Assembly (NCBI RefSeq): GCF_000620305.1
Contig: NZ_KK211106.1
Coordinates: forward strand, 84,769-148,768
Direction: 5' to 3'
From: Desulfitibacter alkalitolerans DSM 16504
GTDB lineage: Bacteria > Bacillota > DSM-16504 > Desulfitibacterales > Desulfitibacteraceae
Length of the DNA: 64,000 nucleotides
In this document: positions 1 through 11,971 of the stretch, piece after piece
Layout of the letters: each line of letters opens with the position of its first letter
How positions within the stretch are numbered: position 1 is the stretch's first letter
Position numbers and translations under genes: made by a program
Notes under the pieces: model-generated
The model's database searches: none
What the model was told of the DNA's origin: nothing
Seen by the model: the letters and a program-made list of their open reading frames with translations, nothing else

Positions 1-210
1 GGCTATGCAATAGACGATGAGGAAAATGAGAAAGGTCTGAGATGTGTAGCGGCACCCATTATGGACTATTCTGGCAGGGTTATTGCTGCAATAAGCATTG
101 CCGGACCAACAACCAGAATTTCCACGGATTCTCTAGAGAAAATGGCGGAGCTAGTAGTGGAGGCCGGCCTGGAGATTTCTAGCAAATTAGGGTCAGGCTT
201 GACAAATTGA
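1..210 (+). CDS. IclR-family transcriptional regulator, C-terminal end (partial)
   Basis: The reading frame is open from base 1 to a TGA at 208-210 and gives the last 69 residues. It carries the GYAIDDEENEKG and CVAAPIMDYSGRVIAAISIAG signatures of the IclR effector-binding domain, followed by the terminal helix. IclR proteins are dimeric DNA-binding regulators of catabolic operons that sense a small organic acid. The N-terminal helix-turn-helix lies outside the window. The last residues (GSGLTN) and the stop codon are encoded by the first copy of a 27-bp repeat (189-215), so the native C-terminus may have been altered. It probably regulates the following TRAP module; that is inferred from position only. 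Confidence 0.85.
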   Translation, partial: GYAIDDEENEKGLRCVAAPIMDYSGRVIAAISIAGPTTRISTDSLEKMAELVVEAGLEISSKLGSGLTN

Positions 211-215
211 CATTT
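189..215 (+). repeat. 27-bp direct repeat, copy 1
   Basis: The sequence starts AGGGTCAGGCTTGAC and ends TTGACATTT. An identical 27-base copy lies at 9198-9224. This copy overlaps the end of the IclR reading frame and supplies its stop codon. The two copies have the same orientation and enclose about 9 kb. Confidence 0.85.
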
Positions 216-260
216 TAATAGCTATAAAAACTTTTAAAAACATGCTGCAGGGTGATAATA

Positions 261-1871
261 ATGAATCAAGCAATACGAAATAAAATTAACCAGATATTTG
301 ATTTAGAAATTTTAGATGAACAGCACTACGAGTGGGGAGATCTTTACTGGCTTCAGCTGGATTCTAATGGCCTAAAAACCCAGCCAACTCTTTCTTTTGC
401 AACTGTATTTCCAGGTAAAGAGCAGGAAATTCACACCCATGCTGGTTATGTGGAAATACTGCATGGTATAGAAGGGGAAAGTATTCATATAATCAATGGA
501 AAAGAGCTAGTTCTTACAAAAGGGAAGCTCGGCTATGTTCCTGATGGTGCCCAACATTACCTTATTAATAAATCAGATAAACCATCCCAGTTTTTAAGTA
601 TAGTTTATCCTGCCCTGCCGGCACCATTGAATGAGATGGAAACAATAGATGGCCTGGAATTATATGATATAGATCAATTAGTTAACCTTAATACAATAGC
701 TGATAAATTTGCCCAGAGCGTTAAACTAGCTGTTACTTTGGTGGACAGCAATGGCGTTTTTTTAGCTGAACCAAAAAGCTTTCCTGATTTTTGTTCTCTT
801 TGTATAAAGCAGAAAACGGGTAATTGTGTTCTCTGTACGGAAAAGGGTGAAAAAAAGGGTAAAGAGCTGGTAGTATTTAAATGTAAATTTAAAGTATATT
901 CAATACAATCACCTATTATAATCAATAACAGGTTGCTGGGCTACCTGGGATGTGGTTATGGCAGGGTAGAGACGCCTGCAGATGCTGATGAACTATTGCT
1001 CAAAAACTCCTTTTCCGGAAGAGATTATCCTTTAGCCCATAAGGCTTATGTAAATCTAGGCATTATTAACAGGAACCACTTGAAATCTGTCGCAGAAACC
1101 CTTTCACTAGTTGGAGCATCTCTTGTGCAGATGATTATAGATTCGGCCAGAAGCAAGCAAATTAGTGCTTATAAGCTCAGCCTGGTAAAAGAAGAGCAGA
1201 GAAAAGCGGAACTTGAAAGTTCATTAAACGAGGCCAGGCTAAAATTTCTAGAATCCCAGGTTAACCCTCATTTCCTGTTTAATACGTTAAATACAATTGC
1301 TCAAACCTCTTTTATGGAAGGTGCTGCAACTGCATCAAATCTTACCTATGCCTTGTCTAATCTTTTAAGAAGGAGCCTGGGTAAAACACAATCTCTTATT
1401 TCAATAGAAGAAGAGATAGAGCAAATAAATGACTATTTACTGATACAAAAGACAAGATTTCCAAGGAAGTTTACCGTTAGAATGGATATCAAAGAAGAAG
1501 TTTTATCTACAAAGGTTCCAAATATGACCTTGATGGTTCTAGTTGAAAATGCTATTTTGCATGGATTTTCCAATATTAGGTGGCACGGCATGCTTGAAAT
1601 CAATGGATATATGAGGAACAACAGGGTTGTTATAGATGTTATTGATAATGGAGCAGGCGTTAAAGACGAAGTGATAAATGAGGTAAGGGAGTTAACAGGT
1701 AATAGCTTTAACCCCATATCACCAATGAAGGGAATTGGCTTAAAAAATATTTACAAGCGGCTTGAATACTATTATGGAGAAAAATTCAGTTTCTGTCTTG
1801 AAAGATTAAATAAGGGCGGAACCAAAGCAACTATAGAACTGCCAGCTGAAACGGCTATAGAGAACACGTAA
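261..1871 (+). CDS. Sensor histidine kinase with cupin and PocR sensory domains
   Basis: This protein (about 536 aa) has three parts. Residues about 35-115 form a cupin barrel (PGKEQEIHTHAGYVEI, GYVPDGAQHYLIN). Residues about 125-295 form a PocR-type ligand-sensing domain with a cysteine cluster (FCSLCIKQKTGNCVLC). The C-terminus is an LytS/YesM-type kinase with the H-box SQVNPHFLFNTLNTI and an ATPase domain (VENAILHGF, DNGAGV, GIGLKNI). There is no membrane segment, so it senses a cytoplasmic ligand. ATG 261 is preferred over GTG 252 because the CAGGGTG ribosome site sits correctly for ATG. It pairs with the response regulator next door, and together they probably control the TRAP operon; the ligand is unknown. 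Confidence 0.88.
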   Translation: MNQAIRNKINQIFDLEILDEQHYEWGDLYWLQLDSNGLKTQPTLSFATVFPGKEQEIHTHAGYVEILHGIEGESIHIINGKELVLTKGKLGYVPDGAQHYLINKSDKPSQFLSIVYPALPAPLNEMETIDGLELYDIDQLVNLNTIADKFAQSVKLAVTLVDSNGVFLAEPKSFPDFCSLCIKQKTGNCVLCTEKGEKKGKELVVFKCKFKVYSIQSPIIINNRLLGYLGCGYGRVETPADADELLLKNSFSGRDYPLAHKAYVNLGIINRNHLKSVAETLSLVGASLVQMIIDSARSKQISAYKLSLVKEEQRKAELESSLNEARLKFLESQVNPHFLFNTLNTIAQTSFMEGAATASNLTYALSNLLRRSLGKTQSLISIEEEIEQINDYLLIQKTRFPRKFTVRMDIKEEVLSTKVPNMTLMVLVENAILHGFSNIRWHGMLEINGYMRNNRVVIDVIDNGAGVKDEVINEVRELTGNSFNPISPMKGIGLKNIYKRLEYYYGEKFSFCLERLNKGGTKATIELPAETAIENT

Positions 1872-1967
1872 ACATGACTTTCTATTTTCATTTTTGTTTG
1901 CAAGAACACCAATGTTTATCCATGTTAATGAGCTATTTATTATTAAAGTTTAACGAGGAGAAAAAGT

Positions 1968-3518
1968 ATGTACAAAATTCTAATTGTTGATGATGAAACA
2001 GTTGAATTACAGTTTCTCCGACATGTGATTGAAAAGTATAATCTGCCTCTAAATATTTGTGGGGAAGCTGAGGATGGTCTTGAAGCAATAGAACTAGCTG
2101 ACAAGCTTAAACCGGATTTTGTTATTATTGATATTTCCATGCCCCATAAAAATGGTTTAGAGGCAGCAGCTATTATTAAGCAAAAGCATCCATGGATTAA
2201 AATATATATTTTAACTGCTTATGAAAAATTTGATTATGCAAAAAAAGCCATTGAAATAGATGTGGAAGATTATTTAACCAAACCCATAAGCCCAGATAAA
2301 TTGATTAATGTCTTGAAAAAGGGCATAAAAAGCAAACTTAAAGAAAAGCTGGAGAAGTGTAAGGCTTCAAGGCTCCATAGTAATATTAAGGCATTAGAAC
2401 CAAAGATAAAGAAGCAGTTGGTGTTAGATCTAATTTCTGGCGGGGTAAAGACAGATAGGCAGAGGGCAGCTAAAAAATTACTAGGCATCAAAACTGACCA
2501 GTTTAATCAGATACTTGCAGCCCAATTTTTTGATAGAAAGAATAGGAGAGTGGTTACCAACGAAGCAACTCTGACAAATATTGGAACAGCAATTGACATG
2601 GAGTTAAAATCTGCTTTATATAGTGTCTTGGCTGATGGCAGGTTAGTATTCTTGCTGGAAGGAACAGTGCACAGGGATACCATGGAAAGTATTCAAAAAT
2701 GGTGTTTAATGCATGGGTATGATGTTTTTGCTGGAGCAGCCATCCTGGAAAAGGGATGTGACATTTATTCAGCTTATAAAATTGCTGAAGAAACCGCTGA
2801 AAATGCTTTGTTCTGGCATAGATGCGGGTTCTTTTCAAAAAAAGATACTAGCAGCACAACACCCAATGTTGCGGAGGTTCAAAATAAGGTATTTACTTCC
2901 CTCCTTCAAAAAGACTACAGTCATGCAATGGAAATGATTAAGGAAATTTTATCTGAGATGAGAACCAAGGGTTTAACAAAGGAGAAAGCTGTTAAATATG
3001 TCGGGGATTTGCTTACCCTCGTGGTTTGCGAATCAGCAAAGAATATATTACTGCAGGAAGAAATGGAGTTTTTTAGAGAACAAATTTTAGCGCTAAATAG
3101 GAAATCTGCTAATGTAGATGACTTGACATTGGGTATAGGTGAGATTTTAGAGGAATTGCTTAAGAGAATGGTACCAGACAAGTTATCAGCTCCAGAGTAC
3201 TATGTTAATTGGGTTATTGACTATCTTAAGAAAAATTATCATTTAGAGGTTACCTTAGATGAGGCTGCTGGAAAGCTCTTTTTAAACCCTTCTTATTTGA
3301 GCAGAATTTTTAAAAAGCAAACGGGACAAGGGTTTAATGAGTTTTTAACCAAGATACGCATAGAAAAGGCAAAGGCTTTACTTATGACAGGAAAATTCTC
3401 AGTAGGTGAGGTTGGTAGACAGGTGGGAATATATGACCCTAGCTATTTTAGCAGCATATTCAAAAAACATACAGATATTAGCCCAAGCAAATTGGTTGAA
3501 GATTCTAAAAGTAAATAA
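1968..3518 (+). CDS. Response regulator, REC domain plus AraC-type HTH
   Basis: The 516-aa protein begins with a CheY-like receiver domain: acidic pair D8/D9, phospho-acceptor D55 in VIIDISMP, and K106 region LTKPIS. A long linker of about 250 residues follows. The C-terminal 100 residues form a double AraC helix-turn-helix (LDEAAGKLFLNPSYLSRIFKKQ and VGEVGRQVGIYDPSYFSSIF). The architecture matches the YesN family that partners with LytS/YesM kinases. GAGGAGAAA precedes the ATG with normal spacing. It lies 96 bp after the kinase gene and is its likely partner. The dctP gene 250 bp downstream is the obvious target. Confidence 0.92.
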   Translation: MYKILIVDDETVELQFLRHVIEKYNLPLNICGEAEDGLEAIELADKLKPDFVIIDISMPHKNGLEAAAIIKQKHPWIKIYILTAYEKFDYAKKAIEIDVEDYLTKPISPDKLINVLKKGIKSKLKEKLEKCKASRLHSNIKALEPKIKKQLVLDLISGGVKTDRQRAAKKLLGIKTDQFNQILAAQFFDRKNRRVVTNEATLTNIGTAIDMELKSALYSVLADGRLVFLLEGTVHRDTMESIQKWCLMHGYDVFAGAAILEKGCDIYSAYKIAEETAENALFWHRCGFFSKKDTSSTTPNVAEVQNKVFTSLLQKDYSHAMEMIKEILSEMRTKGLTKEKAVKYVGDLLTLVVCESAKNILLQEEMEFFREQILALNRKSANVDDLTLGIGEILEELLKRMVPDKLSAPEYYVNWVIDYLKKNYHLEVTLDEAAGKLFLNPSYLSRIFKKQTGQGFNEFLTKIRIEKAKALLMTGKFSVGEVGRQVGIYDPSYFSSIFKKHTDISPSKLVEDSKSK

Positions 3519-3635
3519 TCTTATAGTCAATGTCAAAAAACTCCCAAGGTAATTTCTAATTATTATTGAACTAGATAAATACAACAAGTAATAAACAACC
3601 CTTCTCCTCTTAAAAACTATATATTACTTTTATCA

Positions 3636-3668
3636 ATAAGTTTGTCCGGCTAACTCGGACAAACTTAT
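3636..3668. promoter_or_regulatory. Perfect 13-bp inverted repeat upstream of dctP
   Basis: The arms ATAAGTTTGTCCG and CGGACAAACTTAT are perfect complements separated by 7 bases. It lies 120 bp downstream of the response regulator and 100 bp before dctP. There is no T-run after it on the plus strand, which makes an operator more likely than a terminator. Either the IclR regulator or the response regulator could bind it; this is inference. Confidence 0.6.
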
Positions 3669-3768
3669 GAAAAGTAAGAGAGTTGGCAGGAGCGGAATTT
3701 ATTACAAAGATATATTTAAAAATATTTAAATATATCTAATTATTAGTTAAATATGGGAGGTTAGGAAA

Positions 3769-4779
3769 TTGAAAAAAGTCTTATTATTTTGTGTTGTTGT
3801 GGTAATGATGCTAGCCTTGGCTGCATGTAACGGCAATGATAAGGCACAAGATCCCGGGAAGGATGTAGATGATCCTAAAAAAGTTGTTTTAAGGTTAGGC
3901 ATGACTGCTGAAGCTGACAGTCACTATGGTAAAGGCGCAAAAGTTTTTGCAGATAAAGTAGCTGAGTACACAGGTGGTCAGGTTGAAGTGCAGATATTTC
4001 CAAGCAGCCAACTAGGAAATGAAAGAGATCTTGTTGAAGGTGTTGGTGTTGGTACAATTGAAATGTGTTTAACGTCTACCGGTCCACTACCCAATTTCTC
4101 TTCTGACTTCATGTTGTTTGATCTGCCTTTTATTGTAACCGATAGACAAAAGGCTTATGAAGTTATGGATGGTACAATTGGACAAGAGATACTTGGAAGT
4201 TTAGCCCCCATGGGAATTAAAGCTCTAGGGTTTTGGGAAAATGGGTTCCGTAACATAACAAATAACAGGGCTCCTATTGTTAGTCCAGAAGATGTGCGCG
4301 GTATGAAAATTAGAACCATGGAAAATCCAATCCACCTTGAAACATTCCGACATCTAGGTGCGCAGCCTACACCAATGGCCTGGGGTGAAGTATTTATAGC
4401 TCTGCAGCAGGGAACAATTGATGGACAAGAAAATCCGCTAGTTATTCTTTATACCGCAAAAATCTATGAAGTCCAAAAACATGTTTCTTTAACTGGTCAT
4501 TTTTATTCGCCTGCTGTAATGTCAATTAACAAAAATCTTTTCGATGGTTTTTCAGCTGACATTCAAGAAGCTATCTTAAAGGCTGAAAAGGAAGCTAGAG
4601 ATTGGGAAAGGCAGTATAGTGCCCAGTTAGATACTGAATTAGTTCAAACCCTTACAGATGCTGGAATGATTGTCACTGAAGTAGACAAGGACGAATGGCA
4701 AAGAGCATGTGCCCCAGTTTATGAAAAGTTCATGGATAAAATAAAGCCAGAATATATTGAAGCTTTACTAGGTCAGTAA
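3769..4779 (+). CDS. dctP: TRAP transporter solute-binding lipoprotein DctP
   Basis: The 336-aa protein starts at TTG 3769 behind GGGAGG (8-base spacing). It has a lipoprotein signal with lipobox LAAC (lipidated Cys20), so it is anchored on the outer face of the membrane. The mature part shows DctP-family features: FADKVAEYTGGQVEV, the carboxylate-binding arginine region GMKIRTMENPIH, and WGEVFIALQQGTIDGQENP. TRAP systems use a sodium or proton gradient to import organic acids captured by this protein. The substrate cannot be read from the sequence. The neighbours (IlvD- and PanB-like enzymes) suggest a hydroxylated branched or sugar acid, which is inference. Confidence 0.93.
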   Translation: MKKVLLFCVVVVMMLALAACNGNDKAQDPGKDVDDPKKVVLRLGMTAEADSHYGKGAKVFADKVAEYTGGQVEVQIFPSSQLGNERDLVEGVGVGTIEMCLTSTGPLPNFSSDFMLFDLPFIVTDRQKAYEVMDGTIGQEILGSLAPMGIKALGFWENGFRNITNNRAPIVSPEDVRGMKIRTMENPIHLETFRHLGAQPTPMAWGEVFIALQQGTIDGQENPLVILYTAKIYEVQKHVSLTGHFYSPAVMSINKNLFDGFSADIQEAILKAEKEARDWERQYSAQLDTELVQTLTDAGMIVTEVDKDEWQRACAPVYEKFMDKIKPEYIEALLGQ

Positions 4780-4788
4780 TTGAAAAGT

Positions 4789-4826
4789 AAATAGAGTACA
4801 GATGGACTTCTGTACTCTATTTTTTT
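4789..4826 (+). terminator. Intrinsic terminator between dctP and dctQ
   Basis: A 14-bp stem (AAATAGAGTACAGA with TCTGTACTCTATTT, 6-base loop) is followed by a T-run. Its place after the binding-protein gene would let dctP be transcribed in excess over the membrane subunits. Confidence 0.85.
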
Positions 4827-4850
4827 AAAAAATGGCAAAGGAGTAAGCTA

Positions 4851-5351
4851 ATGAATAAGATAGCAGGCTTTATAGATAATTTTGAAGAAAATCTTATTGC
4901 TATTTTACTTCCTTTAATGGTTTTACTGGTTTTTGCAGCAACCTTTTTTAGGTATACAGGTTTGTTGATTCTTCCATGGGCTGAGGAATTGGCAAGATAC
5001 ATGATGATATGGATTATTTATTTAGGAATAGGAACGGGAGCTAAAAAAAATTCGCACTTTGCTGTAGAGGCTTTTTATAAGCTTATGCCCCAAAAGACCC
5101 ATAAATACTTTAAGATTTTAAGGACCATTATTATTATAGTTTTCTGTACCACAGTAATAGGTCTGTCAACTAAATTAATCAAGGCCCAAATGGCCATGGG
5201 TCAAAGCTCTCCCTCACTGGGCATACCAATATGGGTTGCTTATTTGGCTGTACCAATTGGCTGTACTTTAATGGCTCTAAGGTCAGTCCAATACATCATA
5301 CTTCAATGGAGAGACAACCGACTAATGGATTTAGATAAGGTGGTGAAATAA
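4851..5351 (+). CDS. dctQ: TRAP transporter small membrane subunit DctQ
   Basis: The 166-aa protein has four hydrophobic segments and the DctQ signature around LPWAEELARYMMIWIIYLGIGTGAKKNSHFAVEAF. It belongs to the 4-TM small subunit family that joins the DctM permease in the cytoplasmic membrane. AAAGGAG precedes the ATG. Its stop codon is directly followed by the dctM start at 5352, so the two are co-translated. A terminator separates it from dctP. Confidence 0.93.
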   Translation: MNKIAGFIDNFEENLIAILLPLMVLLVFAATFFRYTGLLILPWAEELARYMMIWIIYLGIGTGAKKNSHFAVEAFYKLMPQKTHKYFKILRTIIIIVFCTTVIGLSTKLIKAQMAMGQSSPSLGIPIWVAYLAVPIGCTLMALRSVQYIILQWRDNRLMDLDKVVK

Positions 5352-6632
5352 ATGGCCCTGGTACTCTTTGGAACGCTATTTTTTATGTTAATAATAAATG
5401 TGCCCATTGGTATTTCCATGGGTATGGCTGTTCTTGCAGCCTTGACATTTGTTGACACCACAACATCCAGCATGATAATTGCTCAAAGAATGTTCACTGC
5501 AGTTGATAACTTTCCATTTATGGCTGTTCCCTTTTTTATTCTAGCTGGGGATTTAATGGAAAGGGGGGGCATCTCAAAGAGGCTGATAAACTTTGCAAAG
5601 GCTTTACTTGGAAGACTGCCTGCCAGCTTATCAATTATCACCACAACAGCCTCTGCTTTTTTTGGAGCTATATCAGGATCAAACCCGGCTACAGTTGCTG
5701 CCATTGGCGGACTAATGATACCTGCCATGGCTAAAGCTGGGTATCCCAAGGATAAGGCTGCCGCTGTTGCTGCAGCATCAGGAACCCTTGGAGTTGTTAT
5801 TCCTCCAAGTATTTCAATGATTACCTATGCTGTTGTTGCTTCTGTATCTGTAGGCACAATGTTTATTGCAGGTATTGTACCGGGGTTGTTATTGGCATGT
5901 GGAATAATATTTGTCAGTGTCCTAACATGCAGAAAATACGAAAAGGGCGGTGCAGATAGTACTGGTACTGTTCCCTTATTCAAAGCCCTTAGAGAAGCCA
6001 TTTGGGCATTATTAATGCCAGTTATAATCCTGGGTGGCATATATGGTGGAGTTTTTACACCTACAGAAGCAGCTGCGGTATCTTGTGTTTACGCTTTTTT
6101 TGTAAGCAGGTTTATTTATAAGGAATTACAATACTCTGAGCTTAGGGGTATTTTTGCAAAGTCTGCAACTAGTACAGCAATTGTTTTGTTTATTGTAGCA
6201 ATTTCATCATCCTTTTCATGGCTAATGACCAGTGCAGGAGTTCCAGGTCAAATTGCTAGCTTTATGTTGGATTCATTTCAGAACAAGTATATAATTTTCA
6301 TAATGATAAATGTAAGCTTATTATTCCTGGGTTGCTTCCTTGAGACCCAGTCAATTATTTTATTGATGACTCCAATACTGCTGCCCCTGGCAATACAGTT
6401 AGGCATTCACCCTATTGCCCTGGGACTTATAATTATAGTTAACACCTCCGTAGGAATGATTACCCCACCCATGGCGGTGAACCTATTTGTTGCCAGTGGA
6501 ATATCAAAGGTTTCCATTGAACAAATAAGCAAAAGAATTGTTCCTTACTTTCTGGTTCTAGTTGGAATTCTTCTAATGTTAACTTATTTTTCAGAAATAC
6601 TAATGTGGTTACCCAATTTACTAGGTAAATAA
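5352..6632 (+). CDS. dctM: TRAP transporter large permease subunit DctM
   Basis: The 426-aa protein has about 12 hydrophobic segments and the usual DctM length. Family motifs include the early NVPIGISMGMA, VPFFILAGDLMERGG, AISGSNPATVAAIGGLMIPAM, GTLGVVIPPSISMITYA and FTPTEAAAVSCVYA. It is the ion-coupled transport channel of the DctPQM system. It starts at the base after the dctQ stop codon. The ilvD-like gene follows 45 bp later, so uptake and first catabolic steps probably share one transcript. Confidence 0.94.
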   Translation: MALVLFGTLFFMLIINVPIGISMGMAVLAALTFVDTTTSSMIIAQRMFTAVDNFPFMAVPFFILAGDLMERGGISKRLINFAKALLGRLPASLSIITTTASAFFGAISGSNPATVAAIGGLMIPAMAKAGYPKDKAAAVAAASGTLGVVIPPSISMITYAVVASVSVGTMFIAGIVPGLLLACGIIFVSVLTCRKYEKGGADSTGTVPLFKALREAIWALLMPVIILGGIYGGVFTPTEAAAVSCVYAFFVSRFIYKELQYSELRGIFAKSATSTAIVLFIVAISSSFSWLMTSAGVPGQIASFMLDSFQNKYIIFIMINVSLLFLGCFLETQSIILLMTPILLPLAIQLGIHPIALGLIIIVNTSVGMITPPMAVNLFVASGISKVSIEQISKRIVPYFLVLVGILLMLTYFSEILMWLPNLLGK

Positions 6633-6677
6633 TGTAAGAATATACTCAAAAATACAAGATAGAAGGAGGAACAGTAA

Positions 6678-8342
6678 ATGAGAAGTCACGTTACTACAAA
6701 GGGTTTAGAAAGGGCTACCCACAGGGCGTTATACTATTCCATGGGGTTGCTGCCGGAGGACTTAGATAAGCCCCTGGTTGCAATAGTAAATTCACAAAAT
6801 GAAACCATGCCCGGACATATTCATTTGGACAGCATAGCTAAAGCAGTTAGAGAAGGAATAATAGCGGCAGGAGGTACACCCATTGAATTTCCCACCATTG
6901 GCATCTGTGATGGCATAGCCCAGGGAAACTATGGTATGCATTATCCCCTGGCCAGCAGGGAGTTAATAGCAGACTCCATTGAAGTCATGGTAAATGCTCA
7001 CTCATATGACGCCATGGTTTTAATAACAAACTGTGACAAGATTACTCCAGGCATGTTAATGGCAGCGGTAAGACTAAATATTCCTGCCATTATGATTAGT
7101 GGTGGACCAATGGCTACTGGTTGTATAGACGGGAATGAAGTAGGCTATTCAGACCTCATGGCAGCCCAGGGGGATGTTGCCAGGGGAAATATGACAATGG
7201 AAGAGCTGGCAAGAATTGAAAGAGAAGCTCTGCCAGGATGTGGGGCCTGCAACCTGCTGGGCACTGCAAATTCAATGAATTTCTTAACAGAAGCATTAGG
7301 AATGTGTCTGCCTGGAAGCTCTATACCAGCAGTCTCAGGTCAAAGAATAGCATTGGCAAAGCAGACAGGGAAAAAGATTATGGAACTTCATAAAAAGAAC
7401 ATCCTGCCCAGGGATATTGTGACTGCTAAATCATTAGAAAATGCTATAGTGGTTGACCTTGCCATTGGTGGTTCAACAAATACAGTACTGCACTTGACGG
7501 CCCTAGCCCATGAAGCAGGCATTGAATTTGATATTAATTCCTTTGCTGATATGGCAAAAAAGGTTCCCCATCTTGTAAAAATGAAACCTGCAAGGGGTGG
7601 TCACTACCCAACTGACGTGCACAAGGCTGGAGGTATTACCGCAGTAATGGCCCAGCTATGTGAAGCAGGACTGCTTCATAAGGATCTCATGACAACCAGT
7701 GGAAGGATAGTTGCAGACAATGTGGAGGGTGCAAAAGTAATAGATGCAAATATAATCAAACCAATGGATAAGCCCTATTCAGCTACAGGGGGAATTCAGC
7801 TGTTATATGGAAACCTGGCCCCAGAGGGTTCAGTATGCAAAAGGGCTGCTGTAGCACCAGAAATGTTGAAACACAGGGGACCTGCCAGGGTATTTGATCA
7901 AGAGGAGCCTGCAGTTGCTGCCATTTATGGAGGAAAAATCAATCCTGGCGATATAGTGGTAGTTAGATATGAGGGCCCAAAGGGCGGTCCAGGCATGAGA
8001 GAAATGCTCACAGCAACTGCCGCAATAGTGGGTATGGGATTAGACGAGCAGGTGGGACTTATAACTGACGGAAGATTCTCCGGTGCTACCTCTGGAGCAG
8101 CAATTGGCCATATCTCCCCTGAAGCAGCTGAGGGCGGACCAATTGCCTTGATTGAAGAAGGAGACATGATTAACATTGATATACCTGGGGGAACACTAAC
8201 CTTGGAAATAAGTGATGAAGAATTGACACAAAGGAAAGCAAAATGGGTTAAGAGAACTCCCAATGTCCAAAAGGGAAGCTATCTAGATAGATATGAAAAA
8301 ATAGTAACTTCAGCAATGAGTGGTGCTGTATTCAAAAGGTAA
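6678..8342 (+). CDS. ilvD: IlvD/Edd-family dehydratase (dihydroxy-acid dehydratase-like)
   Basis: The 554-aa protein has the length and layout of dihydroxy-acid dehydratase. Candidate iron-sulfur cysteines are C77 (IGICDGI), C119 (NCDKITPGM) and C188/C191 ([14 protein letters not shown]); [18 protein letters not shown] is near the C-terminus. The family dehydrates 2,3-dihydroxy acids to 2-keto acids, for example dihydroxyisovalerate to ketoisovalerate, and some members act on sugar acids. The segment [11 protein letters not shown] differs from the usual CDGIAMGHEGM and leans toward sugar-acid dehydratases. No other valine-pathway genes are present. In the TRAP operon it more likely works on an imported dihydroxy acid; the name reflects the family, not a proven substrate. 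Confidence 0.85.
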   Translation: MRSHVTTKGLERATHRALYYSMGLLPEDLDKPLVAIVNSQNETMPGHIHLDSIAKAVREGIIAAGGTPIEFPTIGICDGIAQGNYGMHYPLASRELIADSIEVMVNAHSYDAMVLITNCDKITPGMLMAAVRLNIPAIMISGGPMATGCIDGNEVGYSDLMAAQGDVARGNMTMEELARIEREALPGCGACNLLGTANSMNFLTEALGMCLPGSSIPAVSGQRIALAKQTGKKIMELHKKNILPRDIVTAKSLENAIVVDLAIGGSTNTVLHLTALAHEAGIEFDINSFADMAKKVPHLVKMKPARGGHYPTDVHKAGGITAVMAQLCEAGLLHKDLMTTSGRIVADNVEGAKVIDANIIKPMDKPYSATGGIQLLYGNLAPEGSVCKRAAVAPEMLKHRGPARVFDQEEPAVAAIYGGKINPGDIVVVRYEGPKGGPGMREMLTATAAIVGMGLDEQVGLITDGRFSGATSGAAIGHISPEAAEGGPIALIEEGDMINIDIPGGTLTLEISDEELTQRKAKWVKRTPNVQKGSYLDRYEKIVTSAMSGAVFKR

Positions 8343-8363
8343 AAATTAAAGGGGGCAATTGAT

Positions 8364-9197
8364 TTGGCCAAGAAAAAAGTGACTATACCGGAAATAATGG
8401 AGATGAAAAAAACAGGCAGAAAATTTAAGATGATAACAGTTTATGACTATCCCATGGCTTCAATGGTGGATCAATCAAAGGCAGAGCTAATACTAGTGGG
8501 AGATTCACTGGGAATGGTAATCCAGGGACATGAAGGTACAGTTCCAGTTAACATTGAAGATGTAATATACCACGTTAAAGCTGTGAGAAAGGGAGCACCT
8601 AATACATTTATAGTAGGTGACATGCCGTTTTTATCATACCAGGTGAGTACAGAAGAAGCCATTAGAAATGCCGGTACTTTGCTAAAAATTGGTGCAGACT
8701 GCGTGAAGATGGAAGGCGGCATGAAGGTAGTTGAAAGGGTAAGAGCTGTTGTAGACGCCGGCATTCCTGTTATTGCTCATATTGGGTTAACTCCCCAAAC
8801 AGCAGCATTAGTTGGCGGTTTTAAAGTACAGGGCAAAAGTGCAGAAGCAGCTGAAAGGCTTTTAAAGGAAGCCCTGGCCCTGGAAGAGGCTGGAGCATTT
8901 GCCATAGTCCTTGAATGCCTGCCCACAGGTCTGGCCAGGCTAATAGATGAAAAATTATCAATACCTACAATCGGCTGTGGAGCAGGACCCTACACTACAG
9001 GACAAAACTTAAATGCATATGACCTGCTGGGCATATTTGACAAATTTGTGCCCAAATTCGTCAAACAGTATGCCCAGATGGGCCAGCAGATGGTAGAAGT
9101 ATTTGATACTTGGTGCACAGAAATAGATGAAGGCAAATTCCCAGAGAAAAAGCACGAATTCACAATGAATGACGAGGATCTGGAAAGGCTTTACTAG
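8364..9197 (+). CDS. panB: PanB-family ketopantoate hydroxymethyltransferase-like protein (copy 1)
   Basis: The 277-aa TIM-barrel protein starts at TTG 8364 behind GGGGG. It keeps the family core: VGDSLGMV, VGDMPF, the catalytic Lys/Glu of CVKMEGG, and the Glu of VLECLP. PanB reversibly transfers a hydroxymethyl group from methylene-tetrahydrofolate to 2-ketoisovalerate. The C-terminal motif is unusual: GCGAGPYTTGQ and NAYD replace the GIGAG..DGQ and HD of biosynthetic PanB. The gene lies 21 bp after ilvD, with no panC or panD near. Its partner's product (a 2-keto acid) is the substrate type PanB acts on, so it may serve a catabolic aldol step. It ends with TAG. Confidence 0.8.
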   Translation: MAKKKVTIPEIMEMKKTGRKFKMITVYDYPMASMVDQSKAELILVGDSLGMVIQGHEGTVPVNIEDVIYHVKAVRKGAPNTFIVGDMPFLSYQVSTEEAIRNAGTLLKIGADCVKMEGGMKVVERVRAVVDAGIPVIAHIGLTPQTAALVGGFKVQGKSAEAAERLLKEALALEEAGAFAIVLECLPTGLARLIDEKLSIPTIGCGAGPYTTGQNLNAYDLLGIFDKFVPKFVKQYAQMGQQMVEVFDTWCTEIDEGKFPEKKHEFTMNDEDLERLY

Positions 9198-9224
9198 AGG
9201 GTCAGGCTTGACAAATTGACATTT
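9198..9224 (+). repeat. 27-bp direct repeat, copy 2
   Basis: This is identical over 27 bases to 189-215 and begins at the base after the panB-like stop codon. With copy 1 it brackets the kinase, regulator, TRAP, dehydratase and PanB-like genes. Confidence 0.85.
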
Positions 9225-9258
9225 CTAAAATTGCAGTAAACTTTCGTTAATTTAATAA

Positions 9259-9290
9259 GCAGGTGGGGCAACGCTGATTGCTCCACCTGC
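9259..9290. terminator. Stem-loop between convergent panB-like and katG genes
   Basis: GCAGGTGGGGCAA pairs with TTGCTCCACCTGC (one G-T pair) around a 6-base loop. It sits between two converging genes and can serve either strand. The T-run is poor. Confidence 0.6.
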
Positions 9291-9319
9291 TTCATGCTTA
9301 CTCTATTTGGATAAAACAG

Positions 9320-11961
<2,642 letters not shown>

Positions 11962-11971
11962 GGTTAAACCA

